Assembly: GCA_902363595.1 (NCBI GenBank)
Contig: CABJAP010000008.1
Location: 145,277 to 209,276 of the forward strand
Reading direction: 5' to 3'
DNA length: 64,000 nucleotides
DNA from: Clostridia bacterium
Lineage (GTDB): Bacteria > Bacillota > Clostridia > Peptostreptococcales > Anaerovoracaceae
Under the pieces are notes generated by a model, which was given only the letters and a program-made list of their open reading frames with translations, had not been told where the DNA came from and ran no database searches. Both the position numbers and the translations under genes were made by a program. Shown piece after piece: positions 40,391-49,210 of this stretch; position 1 is the stretch's first letter; each line of letters starts with the position of its first letter.

Positions 40391-40793
40391 TTCCGGCCGG
40401 AGCCTGTTCCTGTTGGAAATAGGAGTTTTAATGCTATTCTTTATTATATCCGCAGTAGTTTGTGTCACCCTCTTTGTTTATTCTCATGAAAAAAATAACG
40501 ATGCCAATGATCTCAACAGTGCGGCCGTGAAGGCCGTTACCATAGCCGATACCATAAAGGCCTGCAAAAACGATTTGGATGAAGCAAAGTCCCTTTTAGG
40601 TGCTGACGCAGGTTTTCGCATTTATTACGACGAGGATTGGCAGACGGGCGGGAAAAAAAATTATCAGGCGATTATTTCTTGCAAACGAAACGATCTTCTC
40701 CTGACCGCAGATATCACCTTTATTCGTCTGGAAGACGGAAAAACCATTTACTTTCTGCAAACGAAAGAATTCTTAGGGGAGGCCGAGAAATGA
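40377..40793 (+). CDS. Single-TM protein, minor pilin candidate with degenerate prepilin motif
   Basis: 138 aa. The N-terminus GRSLFLLEIGVLMLFFIISAV keeps the pilin spacing of Glu at +5 of a hydrophobic helix, but the residue before the putative cleavage point is Ser, not Gly. The helix is followed by an Asn/Asp-rich coil (NNDANDLNSAAVKAV) and a soluble domain (~55-138). Similar in layout to GspI/ComGE. GGAGG ribosome site lies in the preceding gene's end; the stop overlaps the next start (ATGA). Confidence 0.7.
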   Translation: MKKNSSGRSLFLLEIGVLMLFFIISAVVCVTLFVYSHEKNNDANDLNSAAVKAVTIADTIKACKNDLDEAKSLLGADAGFRIYYDEDWQTGGKKNYQAIISCKRNDLLLTADITFIRLEDGKTIYFLQTKEFLGEAEK

Positions 40794-41203
40794 GAGAAAA
40801 AAAACTGCGATCGTTTGTCGGTATGGGTGCCGTGGCATTGGCCGTAATTCTAATCATTCTTACAATCACTTGTTTTGCGGTCCTAACTTATGTCTCTGCC
40901 GACAGTGAGTATAAGCTGAGCGAAAAAAGCAGGAATGCAGTAAGCCAATACTATGAAGCAGACGCAAAAGCCAATGAAAGGCTGGCAGAAATTTCCGCCT
41001 TAATAAAAAATAAAAAATCGCAAGACTTTATCGAAAAAAAAGGTTATAATGTAACTACTGCCCAAGGAAAGGATATTGTTACCTTTCAGGTATCTATTGA
41101 AAAGGGAAAAGTGTTACAGGTAGAAGCAGCGTTCAGCACATATGACCGGGTAACAATCCTAAAATGGGAGACAGAGAATTTATTGCAGGAGGATAACCAG
41201 TAG
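40790..41203 (+). CDS. Single-TM protein of the pilus-like operon
   Basis: 137 aa from the ATG at 40790 (GGGGAGG upstream; an earlier in-frame start lies inside the previous gene). One N-terminal helix (~12-36, GMGAVALAVILIILTITCFAVLTYV), a helical stalk rich in Ala/Glu/Lys (~40-75) and a small beta domain (DIVTFQVSIEKGKVLQVEAAF). Not recognised at family level; the fourth of four consecutive small single-helix proteins, consistent with a pilin-like assembly. Confidence 0.68.
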   Translation: MREKKLRSFVGMGAVALAVILIILTITCFAVLTYVSADSEYKLSEKSRNAVSQYYEADAKANERLAEISALIKNKKSQDFIEKKGYNVTTAQGKDIVTFQVSIEKGKVLQVEAAFSTYDRVTILKWETENLLQEDNQ

Positions 41204-41207
41204 CGAT

Positions 41208-42263
41208 ATGGACATCACGGATGTATTGAAAGACGCATCGAATAAAAATGCTTCGGATATTTTTATCATTGCCGGAAGACCGCTGGGTTTTAAGATCAAC
41301 AGCCGCATCGTGGATTATTCTGATCAGGTATTAATGCCAAAGGAGACTCAGGAGCTGATCTTTGCCATTTATGGATTAGCTGGCAGCAGGCAGACAGAAA
41401 AACTGCTTCGCAGCGGCGATGATGATTTTTCATTCGCAATTGCCGGCGTTGCCAGATTTCGCGCCAGTATTTACAAGCAGAGAGGTTCATTGGCCGCTGT
41501 CATTCGGGTTATTTCTTTTGATCTGCCCCAGCCGGATCATATGCATATTCCCCTGCAGGTCATGGATGCGGCGGAATACACCAAAGGGCTTGTCCTAATC
41601 ACCGGCCCGTCCGGCAGCGGAAAATCCGTCACCTTGGCTTGTTTGATTGATCGTATCAATTCCACAAGAAACTCGCATATCATTACTTTGGAGGAACCGA
41701 TTGAATTTCTGCATCCTCACAAGAAAAGTATTGTCAGCCAGAGAGAAATTTCTCTCGATACGGAGAGCTATCTCACTGCCCTGCGAGCATCGCTGCGCCA
41801 GACGCCGGATGTCATTCTTCTGGGAGAACTGCGGGACCCGGAAACCATCAACGTGGCTATGACCGCTGCGGAAACCGGCCATCTGGTCATATCAACGCTT
41901 CACACATTGGGTGCCGCCAATACCATTGATCGAATTGTCGATAATTTTCCATCGCAAAAACAGCCGCAAATCCGATTGCAGCTGTCGATGGTGCTGCAGG
42001 CCGTCATTTCACAGCAGCTATTAGTCGCGGAGGATTCCTCCCTGATTCCGGCCTTTGAACTAATGAAAGCCACTCCTGCTGTGCGCACAATGATTCGCGA
42101 TGCCAAGACTCATCAAATTGAATCTGCGATTCATTCAGGGGCAAAGGATGGCATGATTAGTATGGACTCCAGCCTGCTTGAGCTGTATAAGGCGGGTCGG
42201 ATCGATAAACACACGGCAACGGCGCACAGCTTTTCGCCAGAAGCCTTTTTAAGAAAATTGTAG
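41208..42263 (+). CDS. pilT: PilT-like type IV pilus/T2SS ATPase
   Basis: 351 aa. N-terminal PAS-like part ~1-100, then the secretion ATPase: Walker A ITGPSGSGKSV (~130-140), Asp box LEEPIEFLHPHKKSIVSQREI, Walker B PDVILLGELRDPETI (~197-211), His box TAAETGHLVISTLHT. The spacing and the LGELRDPETI/ETGHLV..LHT motifs are those of PilT retraction ATPases rather than PilB/GspE, and the four-cysteine zinc motif of PilB is absent. It is the only pilus ATPase in the window. Confidence 0.92.
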   Translation: MDITDVLKDASNKNASDIFIIAGRPLGFKINSRIVDYSDQVLMPKETQELIFAIYGLAGSRQTEKLLRSGDDDFSFAIAGVARFRASIYKQRGSLAAVIRVISFDLPQPDHMHIPLQVMDAAEYTKGLVLITGPSGSGKSVTLACLIDRINSTRNSHIITLEEPIEFLHPHKKSIVSQREISLDTESYLTALRASLRQTPDVILLGELRDPETINVAMTAAETGHLVISTLHTLGAANTIDRIVDNFPSQKQPQIRLQLSMVLQAVISQQLLVAEDSSLIPAFELMKATPAVRTMIRDAKTHQIESAIHSGAKDGMISMDSSLLELYKAGRIDKHTATAHSFSPEAFLRKL

Positions 42264-42277
42264 GGAGGACAAAACCT

Positions 42278-43468
42278 ATGGCAAAAGTGGAAATTTATAT
42301 GCTTGGTCGTTTTATGATCGTCGTTGATGGCATTGATATTGTTCCCAAGCTGGGAAACTCCAAAAAGAAACTAGCGCTTTTACAATATTTACTTTTAAAT
42401 AAAGATACCAACATCAGCAATTTCAGCCTTTTTGAAAGCATCTGGCCAGGAGAGGAAAACGCCAACCCGGAAAGCTCTCTGAAAACTTTAATCAGCCGCT
42501 TACGGCAGAATTTAAAGGAGGAGGGCCTGGATAAGGCGATTATCACCAAGCAGGGGGCTTATCGCTGGAATGACGCTTTAAATGCGGACATTGATATTTT
42601 CAGATTTGATGAACTCTGCCAGGAGGCGCTGGACGTGACCGAATTAACCGAAGAAACGGAGCCGATTTTTGAGGAAATCCTGCGTTTATATCAGGGTGAT
42701 TTACTGTCCGGCTATGATACTGAAACGTGGATCGTTCCCAAGAGCATGTATTTCCATAACATATACTTAAAGGTTCTCTATCTACAGATCGATCTCTTGG
42801 AAAAACAGCAGCGATACAACGATATTATGCATTTATCCAGAAAAGGGCTGGAGGTGGATATGTTTGACTCCAAACTGAATCTTCACCTTATGACCTCACT
42901 GCTCGAGCTGGGAATGAAAAATGAAGCCATGTCCCATTATAACTATACGGTTAATCTTCACTATACACAGCTGGGGGTAACGCCTTCCACGGAGATCCTT
43001 TCTTTTTACAAGGACCTGGTCAAAGTGGAGCATGATTCCAATGCCAGCCTGGATATTATTTGCCGGGATTTGCAGTCGGAGGAAGAGGATAATGCGGCCT
43101 TTGTCTGCGACTATTCGATCTTTAAGGATATTTACAAGTTGAACATGCGCAATCTGGAGCGATTGAACATCACCATTTTCCTGGGGCTCATCACCATTCT
43201 TCCGGCGGATAAAAAAGAGCACACGGATTTGCTCCTATTGGATAAGATCATGGAGATGTTTCTTGATACACTCAAACATAATCTGCGGAAGGGCGATACC
43301 ATTTCCCGATATGGCCCATCCCAATTCGCGATCCTGCTCCCGGCCATCAACCATAAAACCGGAACCATCGCTATGGAGCGTGTGAAAAAAGCATTTTATA
43401 GCCAGCATTCAATCCCGGATTTTGTGATCAGCTATAAGATTAAACCAATTGTTTCAAAGCCAAGATAG
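42278..43468 (+). CDS. SARP/BTAD-type transcriptional regulator with degenerate GGDEF-like C-terminus
   Basis: 396 aa. Winged helix ~1-95 (FMIVVDGIDIVP.. KKKLALLQYLLLNKDTNISNFSLFESIWPGEENANPESSLKTLISRLRQNL), bacterial transcriptional activation domain of TPR-like helices ~100-250 (FDELCQEAL.. VTPSTEILSFYKDLV), and a C-terminal ~120 residues ending RKGDTISRYGPSQFAILLP, which has the pattern of a GGDEF domain (R.GD.i.RyGgdEF) but with PSQF at the active site, so no cyclase activity. Last gene of the pilus-like operon, 14 nt after pilT; probably its regulator or a downstream effector. Confidence 0.83.
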   Translation: MAKVEIYMLGRFMIVVDGIDIVPKLGNSKKKLALLQYLLLNKDTNISNFSLFESIWPGEENANPESSLKTLISRLRQNLKEEGLDKAIITKQGAYRWNDALNADIDIFRFDELCQEALDVTELTEETEPIFEEILRLYQGDLLSGYDTETWIVPKSMYFHNIYLKVLYLQIDLLEKQQRYNDIMHLSRKGLEVDMFDSKLNLHLMTSLLELGMKNEAMSHYNYTVNLHYTQLGVTPSTEILSFYKDLVKVEHDSNASLDIICRDLQSEEEDNAAFVCDYSIFKDIYKLNMRNLERLNITIFLGLITILPADKKEHTDLLLLDKIMEMFLDTLKHNLRKGDTISRYGPSQFAILLPAINHKTGTIAMERVKKAFYSQHSIPDFVISYKIKPIVSKPR

Positions 43469-43560
43469 GAATCGAAGGCTGTAGATCCTCCAACGCCCGG
43501 TACGTTTATCTGTATGTATTCATATACATATAGAAATGACCAGGTTTTGGAGGTTTTTTA

Positions 43561-44664
43561 ATGGAACAACAGCAAGGGCGAAACCGCCCGTTTATTTTAT
43601 ATCCGCGGCAGAATATTGAAGATATTCGTTCATGTGTTCTTGAAAATTTCGGCCGCATCAAATATGAACTTCCCTTTCTCAATGCGTTGTGCGTTGAAAT
43701 TCCGGAAGAAAAGGTTCAAGCAATCAAAACAAATCGCCGTGTAGCCATGATGTCGGAGGATGTGGCGGTATCTAAGCTTCCGATTCAAAGCGCTCCTGTC
43801 GGAAGTCGCTCTTTTGAATGCCGCAACAGAGGCTATCGGCGCCGGGGAGAAGGCGTCGCCGTCGCTGTCATTGATACTGGCGTGGCACCTCATTACGATT
43901 TAATTAAGCCGTTTAACCGAATTCTTTATTTTAAAGACTTTGTAAATGGCAGAAAAACGCCCTATGACGATGACGGGCATGGTACGCATGTAGCTGGAAT
44001 TGTTCTGGGGAATGGGTATTCCTCAGGCAAGTTCCAGGGAACCGCTCCTGGCGCCGCTCTGGTTTCGCTGAAGGCCCTTGACCAGGAGGGAAATGGAAAT
44101 GCTTCCGATATTCTTGCCGCCATGCAATGGATTTATGATAACCATCAGCGCTATAACATACGGGTTGTCAATCTTTCTCTGGGAATCGCCTCTTCTCCTT
44201 ATACACAGATCGATCCCCTCGTTCTGGGCGCTAACGCACTGGTTTTTAAAGGACTTTGTGTTGTTGCTGCCGCGGGCAACAGCGGACCTGACCGGCAAAG
44301 CATCACATCTCCCGGAACCAGCCCCTTTGTTTTGACCGTCGGTTCATGTGATTGTGATAATCATATTCCCGACTTTTCCAGTCGGGGGCCAACTCCTTCG
44401 GGCCAGCCTAAGCCGGATGTAGTTGCTCCCGGCGTTGATATCATTTCTTTGTCCTCACAAAACCCGAAAGGGTACATTGCTCAGACCGGAACGTCCATGT
44501 CCTCGCCGTTTGTAGCCGGTCTTGCTGCTGAATATTGCGCCAGGCACCCTCAGGCCCATCCTCTGGAGGTGAGAAGCGCCCTGCTGGATTTGGCCCGGCC
44601 GGTAAGCAGCGCCAGCCGCAATGAACAGGGCTGGGGGAGGTTATATAGGGGTGTTTTGCGATAA
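43561..44664 (+). CDS. S8 family (subtilisin-like) serine protease
   Basis: 367 aa. Propeptide-like N-terminus ~1-80; catalytic Asp in VAVIDTGVAPHYDL (~100-113), His in DDDGHGTHVAGIV (~141-153), Asn in AAAGNSGPD, Ser in TGTSMSSPFVAGLAA (~310-324). No signal peptide or TM, so cytoplasmic or released by another route, like AprX-type enzymes. TTGGAGG before the ATG. 92 nt after the SARP gene, with a small palindrome (TATGTATTCATATACATA) between; may be a separate unit. Confidence 0.93.
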   Translation: MEQQQGRNRPFILYPRQNIEDIRSCVLENFGRIKYELPFLNALCVEIPEEKVQAIKTNRRVAMMSEDVAVSKLPIQSAPVGSRSFECRNRGYRRRGEGVAVAVIDTGVAPHYDLIKPFNRILYFKDFVNGRKTPYDDDGHGTHVAGIVLGNGYSSGKFQGTAPGAALVSLKALDQEGNGNASDILAAMQWIYDNHQRYNIRVVNLSLGIASSPYTQIDPLVLGANALVFKGLCVVAAAGNSGPDRQSITSPGTSPFVLTVGSCDCDNHIPDFSSRGPTPSGQPKPDVVAPGVDIISLSSQNPKGYIAQTGTSMSSPFVAGLAAEYCARHPQAHPLEVRSALLDLARPVSSASRNEQGWGRLYRGVLR

Positions 44665-44758
44665 TTGGCAGACCAGCCGGTTCGCCAGTCCGGGCGGATT
44701 TTGATGTGCCAAGATTTTTGGTGATACCTGTGGTTTGATGTCCATTTTTTGCAAAAAC

Positions 44759-44795
44759 AAAGAAGAGAAAATCGGCTGTCGATTATCTCTTCTTT
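44759..44795 (+). terminator. Terminator after the subtilisin gene
   Basis: AAAGAAGAGA (44759-44768) pairs with TCTCTTCTTT (44786-44795), with an inner AATCG/CGATT. Nothing else is recognised in 44665-44947. Confidence 0.7.
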
Positions 44796-44947
44796 ATTAA
44801 TTTCATCTTTCTTTCAATCCACAGGTCTCCCTGACCTATAAATTATATCACGTTCTAGCAATAAGCATCAGCATTCATTTTCGTAGAAATTGTTCTATAA
44901 TTTAACAAATCAGGGACTGCGTATAACTGAATATATCAAGCATTTTA

Positions 44948-44977
44948 AAAGCCAGTCCAATTTCCTGGACTGGCTTT
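44948..44977. terminator. Terminator of the yybS-dnaB-M23 operon
   Basis: AAAGCCAGTCCA / TGGACTGGCTTT, 12-bp perfect stem, 6-nt loop, 13 nt past the stop of the M23 gene on the - strand. Confidence 0.88.
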
Positions 44978-44990
44978 CTTCTTTTTTCAA

Positions 44991-46430
44991 CTATGGCAAA
45001 TATTTCATCGGATCGACCGGATCTCCATTGACACGAATTTCAAAGTGACAATGAGGGCCAGTGCTCCTTCCGGTGCTCCCGGACTCCGCGATGTGATATC
45101 CCTGGTAGACCTTATCGCCTTCCTTGACCAGAAGTTTGGAGTTATGTCCATAATAGGTCTCCATTCCGTTCTGGTGGTCGATGATGACCAGGTATCCAAA
45201 GCTGCCTTTATATCCGGCCCAAGTAACGGTTCCGCCGTCAGCGGCAACGACATCACTTCCCATTGCACAAGCCAGATCGACACCATTATGGTTTCTTCCC
45301 CAGCGCGCACCGAACGGTGAAGATATGCGATAATTGGTAACTGGATATATGTATTTTCCTGATCCGATCGTAGGCGGCCTCTCCTTAGTGCCCACAAGAA
45401 TGACCTCTGTCGTCGGTTCTTTTTCAACTTTTTCCACAATTGGAACCTTTGTTGATTCCTTGCCGTTGCTCTTTTCGACCCTGGCTGTTATGACTTTTGT
45501 ACCCTTTTTGCCTTTGGTCTTGACTTCTTTTTCGCCTTCGTAGATCTTGTCGGACTTCTTTTCTACGGTTTCAAAATCGATAGGTTCTTCATATGTAACC
45601 AGCTCGGATGCCTTGAGTGTAACGACCGGTGCTTCCTCCTGCAGTTTAACCTCGCTGCCCACCTCCAGCTTTTTGGGGTTAATTTCCGGATTCATTTCTA
45701 TGATCTGTTCTTCCGTCATATTGTTGCTTTTAGCCAGGTCCGCCAGAGTTTCTCCAGCAGTGACAATATGTGTTTTTTCAACAACAGATCCGGTTTTCAG
45801 CGCATGTTTAGCATCCTCTTCCTGCTGCAGGTTGTCCAAATCCGTGTTGACCTCTTTGATTTCTACATCTTCAACAAATTTTGCGTCCTCAACGACTACA
45901 TTCTCGCCTTGATCGGTATACTCATCTTTAATTGCACTGAGCACATTCTTTGCAGATTCTTCACTGTCAACGACTGCTGCATGTTTTCCGTTAACAGTAA
46001 TACTGTAAGCTTTTACATTGACATCGCCCACATAGGTAAGTCTTTTAAGCACTTCTTCCGAGGTATCGATATGGGTGTCTTTACCAAAGGCTGACACACG
46101 TTTAAAGTCAATATCCTTCTTTTTATCAATGACAACCTCGATATCCCGTTCTTCGGTAAGGGCGCTCTGTACCAGATCGGTGATCTTAAGAACGTCCTCC
46201 TTATCTTTAACAATTCCCAAAACCTTTCCATTATAGGAGTATTCATATGCCATATAGTGGTTGAATATGCCCAGCATTCCTACCGTTGCGACGATAAATG
46301 CAGTAAATACTGCTAAAATCAGAATTCTGTGATGTTCTGCAAATTTTCTAAATTGGGTAAATTTTCCCGGCTTTTTATTATTCAATTTTTCTGTTAATGT
46401 GTTTATTCGGTTGCTAAATTTTTCTGCCAT
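44991..46430 (-). CDS. Membrane-anchored M23 peptidase with LysM and G5 domains
   Basis: 479 aa. TM anchor ~35-56; ~60-220 an extended coiled/beta stalk; LysM ~221-265 (KTHIVTAGETLADLAKSNNMTEEQI); G5 ~277-350 (IDFETVEKKSDKIYEGEKEVKTKGKKG); C-terminal lysostaphin-type M23 with HNGVDLACAMGSDV (zinc His/Asp) and GPHCHFEIRVNG (catalytic/zinc His). Cuts peptidoglycan cross-bridges, or acts as a spore or division hydrolase. Unusually it starts within the end of the DnaD-like gene (28-nt overlap), the final gene of a replication operon. Confidence 0.93.
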   Translation of the reverse strand: MAEKFSNRINTLTEKLNNKKPGKFTQFRKFAEHHRILILAVFTAFIVATVGMLGIFNHYMAYEYSYNGKVLGIVKDKEDVLKITDLVQSALTEERDIEVVIDKKKDIDFKRVSAFGKDTHIDTSEEVLKRLTYVGDVNVKAYSITVNGKHAAVVDSEESAKNVLSAIKDEYTDQGENVVVEDAKFVEDVEIKEVNTDLDNLQQEEDAKHALKTGSVVEKTHIVTAGETLADLAKSNNMTEEQIIEMNPEINPKKLEVGSEVKLQEEAPVVTLKASELVTYEEPIDFETVEKKSDKIYEGEKEVKTKGKKGTKVITARVEKSNGKESTKVPIVEKVEKEPTTEVILVGTKERPPTIGSGKYIYPVTNYRISSPFGARWGRNHNGVDLACAMGSDVVAADGGTVTWAGYKGSFGYLVIIDHQNGMETYYGHNSKLLVKEGDKVYQGYHIAESGSTGRSTGPHCHFEIRVNGDPVDPMKYLP

Positions 46431-47674
46431 AGTTCCGCCTCTCTCGTCCGGAGGTTAAAGCACTCGCAGCGCTCACCCTCGTCGTTAGTCCCGGTATCCT
46501 TACATATTTTACACTTATAGTGCACATCCAGATAATCGAGTTCAAAGTCGTTGTCCGTCAAAAGAACTGCTCTTTCTCTGCTCAAACTGTCTACCGTATC
46601 CTGCAGTCTCTTGACCTCAGTTTGTTTGTCTATCCTGTTCGAAATGATGACTTTAGACATTTGCATGCTGCAAGAATTCATTTCTTCTTCTACTTCCCGC
46701 AGACGCGGGATTTTGTTATAAACTTCTCTTTTGCGTGCCTCAGCTTCATCTTCTTCCTTATTTCGCAAGTAGTTGTAATATTTGAGAACTGTGGAAACAG
46801 ACATTGCTTTGGGCTTGCCGTCAACTGTGCCATTCTTCTCTTCAAACCAGTTCACCAGTACTTTGTTGACATAATTGATGTTTGGGTTGGATATGCCGCT
46901 GGTCTTTCCGCAGGCCTCCAACACCTTGTCGATGGTGTAATTCATTTCTTCAAACCAGCGGTTCATGATCTTTTTTTCTTCTTCTGTCGGATTTCGATCA
47001 AACCCCAGCGCCTTAAGAACGCGTTTGTATAGGTAGTGCCTCTGGTCCCGCTCTTTCAAGTATTCTTCCACCGCCAGTACATCGTTTAGACCCTCTGCCA
47101 CCCAGCGTTTGACAACAGCCGCTACATAGCGGATGTTCTTCTTCTCTCTGGAAACGCAGTAGGAGTATGCGTAAACGATAACTTCCGGTGAAGCGTTAAA
47201 ATCGTTGATCCAGGAAAGGATTTCCATCATCTCGGCGCCGCTGATCACTCTGCCCACAATTCGCTCGATGGAACGATACATGCTCTGAATATTTTTATCT
47301 GCCATGACCGCTTTTGCGCTGTCATCCACTTGCTTCTTTTTCTTTTTGGGCGTCTTGCCGTATAGCAGCTCTTTTAGGTTAATAAATTCTACCTGATAAT
47401 TAAATTTGTCTTCTGCATGTTTTCGGCATTTGCGAATAACACCCATGCTTTCCCAATAAGTCCATGCTTTGAGCACATCCTCTTCCTGCAGGCCCAGCTG
47501 TTTGGCTATGGTTTCATTTTCCATATCCTCCCCCAGGGTTCCATACATAAGGGCAAAAAGATAAACCTTCACATAGTCTCCGGGAGCTGAAGCCATGTAT
47601 TCGTTGATAAAAATATTCTCGACATCCGTGTCCAATAAATAGTAGTCTTTTATTTGTTCTCGCCTAAAGTTCAT
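46403..47674 (-). CDS. DnaD domain protein
   Basis: 423 aa. Contains DnaD/DnaB-like helical domains: an N-terminal segment (~25-80, APGDYVKVYLFALMYGTLGEDMENETIAKQLGLQEEDVLKAWTYWESMGVI, a winged helix) and two C-terminal DnaD_2-type repeats (~155-300) with IMNRWFEEMNYTIDKVLEA and YVNKVLVNWFEEKN, the YxxxxIxxW-like motif. Near the C-terminus CKICKDTG..CECFNL resembles a zinc-binding pair usual in clostridial versions. A primosomal helicase-loading role is inferred from the neighbouring dnaB. Overlaps the DUF1858 gene by 11 nt. Confidence 0.88.
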   Translation of the reverse strand: MNFRREQIKDYYLLDTDVENIFINEYMASAPGDYVKVYLFALMYGTLGEDMENETIAKQLGLQEEDVLKAWTYWESMGVIRKCRKHAEDKFNYQVEFINLKELLYGKTPKKKKKQVDDSAKAVMADKNIQSMYRSIERIVGRVISGAEMMEILSWINDFNASPEVIVYAYSYCVSREKKNIRYVAAVVKRWVAEGLNDVLAVEEYLKERDQRHYLYKRVLKALGFDRNPTEEEKKIMNRWFEEMNYTIDKVLEACGKTSGISNPNINYVNKVLVNWFEEKNGTVDGKPKAMSVSTVLKYYNYLRNKEEDEAEARKREVYNKIPRLREVEEEMNSCSMQMSKVIISNRIDKQTEVKRLQDTVDSLSRERAVLLTDNDFELDYLDVHYKCKICKDTGTNDEGERCECFNLRTREAELWQKNLATE

Positions 47675-47864
47675 TAGCCTTGTTCAGATCCTCCAATAGT
47701 TTGCTCAGATCGACGCTGTGGCCTTCTGCCGCATCCTGGAGGGTCTCGCCGCTGCTGCCCGGGCAGCCCACACAGTTCAGTCCGTGAGAGATAAAGACGT
47801 CCTCCAGCTGGGGATTTAAGTCTAATATCTCGCAAATCATCATATCCTTGGTGATTTCCTTCAT
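47664..47864 (-). CDS. DUF1858 domain protein
   Basis: 66 aa. ITKDMMICEILDLNPQLEDVFISHGLNCVGCPGSSGETLQDAAEGHSVDLSKL is a textbook DUF1858 (hybrid-cluster-protein-associated) domain with the paired cysteines of LNCVGCPG. Such small proteins are common in anaerobes and are thought to bind iron or a redox partner; no function is proven. GGAGGT site. Squeezed between dnaB (2 nt gap) and the DnaD-like gene. Confidence 0.9.
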   Translation of the reverse strand: MKEITKDMMICEILDLNPQLEDVFISHGLNCVGCPGSSGETLQDAAEGHSVDLSKLLEDLNKANEL

Positions 47865-47866
47865 GG

Positions 47867-49192
47867 TTACCTCCCAATGCTGCTCTTGTCAGCAAATCTT
47901 GTGTATTTACCCAGCCATGTCACATCCACTGTGCCGGTCGGGCCGCTTCTGTGCTTGGCAACAATAACTTCGCATTCTCCAGGCTTATCGGTATCCTCAT
48001 TGTAATATTCATCCCGATAAAGGAAAATTACAATATCTGCGTCCTGCTCGATAGAACCGGATTCCCGCAGGTCAGCCAGCATAGGCCTGTGGTTGGGCCG
48101 CTGCTCCGGGGCACGTGACAGCTGAGAAAGAACAATGACCGGGCAGTCCAGCTCTCTGGCCAGGAGCTTGAGATTTCTGGAGAGGGCCGAAATTTCCTGC
48201 GTTCTGCTGTCCGTTTTTTTACCTTCCAGATTCATTAGCTGGAGATAGTCAATGACGATCAAGTCCAATCCGCTCTCTGCTTTCAAGCGGCGGCATTTGT
48301 TCTTCATCTCCATGATGCTGATGCCGGGCGTATCGTCGATATTTATATTTGCTCTGGAAAGAACGTCCAGCGCCATATTGATCTGGTCCCAATCTTTTCT
48401 TTCCAGGTTTCCTGTTTTTAAATTCTGCATATCAATACGGGATTCCATAGAGAGCAGTCTCTGTCCAAGCTGCTCTTTGGACATCTCCATACTAAAGATC
48501 ATCACGCTGGCGTCGCCCTTGATCGCTGCTTGCTGCGCCACACTTAGGGCAAAAGCAGTTTTTCCCATGGCCGGCCTTGCGGCCAGTATGATCAGGTCGG
48601 ATCTCTGCAGACCGGAAGTCATCTGATCCAGATCGCGAAATCCAGTTGTCAGTCCGGTCAAATTTCCGTCCAGCTGGGAAATTCTGTCGATAATATTGAT
48701 GTTTTCCAGCAGTACGTCCTTAATATGGGCAAAATCGCTCTTCTGCCCTTTTTGGGCTATTTCAAAGATTCCCTGTTCCGCAAAATCGAGAATCGCATTG
48801 GTATCCATATTTTCTTCGTAGCTCTTTTGAACAATATCATCGGCCGTGGATATGAGCCTGCGAAGGGATGCCTTTTGTGAAATGATCTTTGCGTATTCGG
48901 CCGCGTTGGATGTGGATGGGACATCTGCCGAAAGTGTTGCTATGTACGCCCTGCCGCCTACCATTTCCAGCGAATTGCGTTTTTTCAATTCTTCGGAAAC
49001 GGTCAGCGCGTCCACCGGCGCGCTTCGTTTATATAAATCCGTAATTGCTTTAAAAATCTCTTTATGGGTTTCGCTGTAAAAGTCATCCGGCGTCAAAAGC
49101 TCTACCACATCGAACAGAGCATCCTTATCCAGCAGTGCCGAACCTAGTACCGAGCGTTCAGCCTCTCCATTATGAGGAGGAATTCTTTCCAT
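47867..49192 (-). CDS. dnaB: Replicative DNA helicase
   Basis: 441 aa. N-terminal primase-interacting domain (PPHNGEAERSVLGSALLD.. FYSETHKEIF), RecA-like C-terminal motor with Walker A ARPAMGKTAFALSVA (~205-219), Walker B LIVIDYLQLM, and SQLSRAPEQRPNHRPMLADLRESGSIEQDAD with VAKHRSGPTGT. Hexameric fork helicase. Follows rplI by 18 nt, the standard Firmicute order. Confidence 0.97.
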   Translation of the reverse strand: MERIPPHNGEAERSVLGSALLDKDALFDVVELLTPDDFYSETHKEIFKAITDLYKRSAPVDALTVSEELKKRNSLEMVGGRAYIATLSADVPSTSNAAEYAKIISQKASLRRLISTADDIVQKSYEENMDTNAILDFAEQGIFEIAQKGQKSDFAHIKDVLLENINIIDRISQLDGNLTGLTTGFRDLDQMTSGLQRSDLIILAARPAMGKTAFALSVAQQAAIKGDASVMIFSMEMSKEQLGQRLLSMESRIDMQNLKTGNLERKDWDQINMALDVLSRANINIDDTPGISIMEMKNKCRRLKAESGLDLIVIDYLQLMNLEGKKTDSRTQEISALSRNLKLLARELDCPVIVLSQLSRAPEQRPNHRPMLADLRESGSIEQDADIVIFLYRDEYYNEDTDKPGECEVIVAKHRSGPTGTVDVTWLGKYTRFADKSSIGR

Positions 49193-49210
49193 GTTTCGTT
49201 CCTCTTCTCT

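Noticed and set aside
44665..44757. Possible fourth copy of the interspersed repeat after the subtilisin gene (CCTGTGGTTTGATG resembles the inverted right box).
   Set aside because: Only a short similarity, left box absent, and no identity run comparable to copies A-C.
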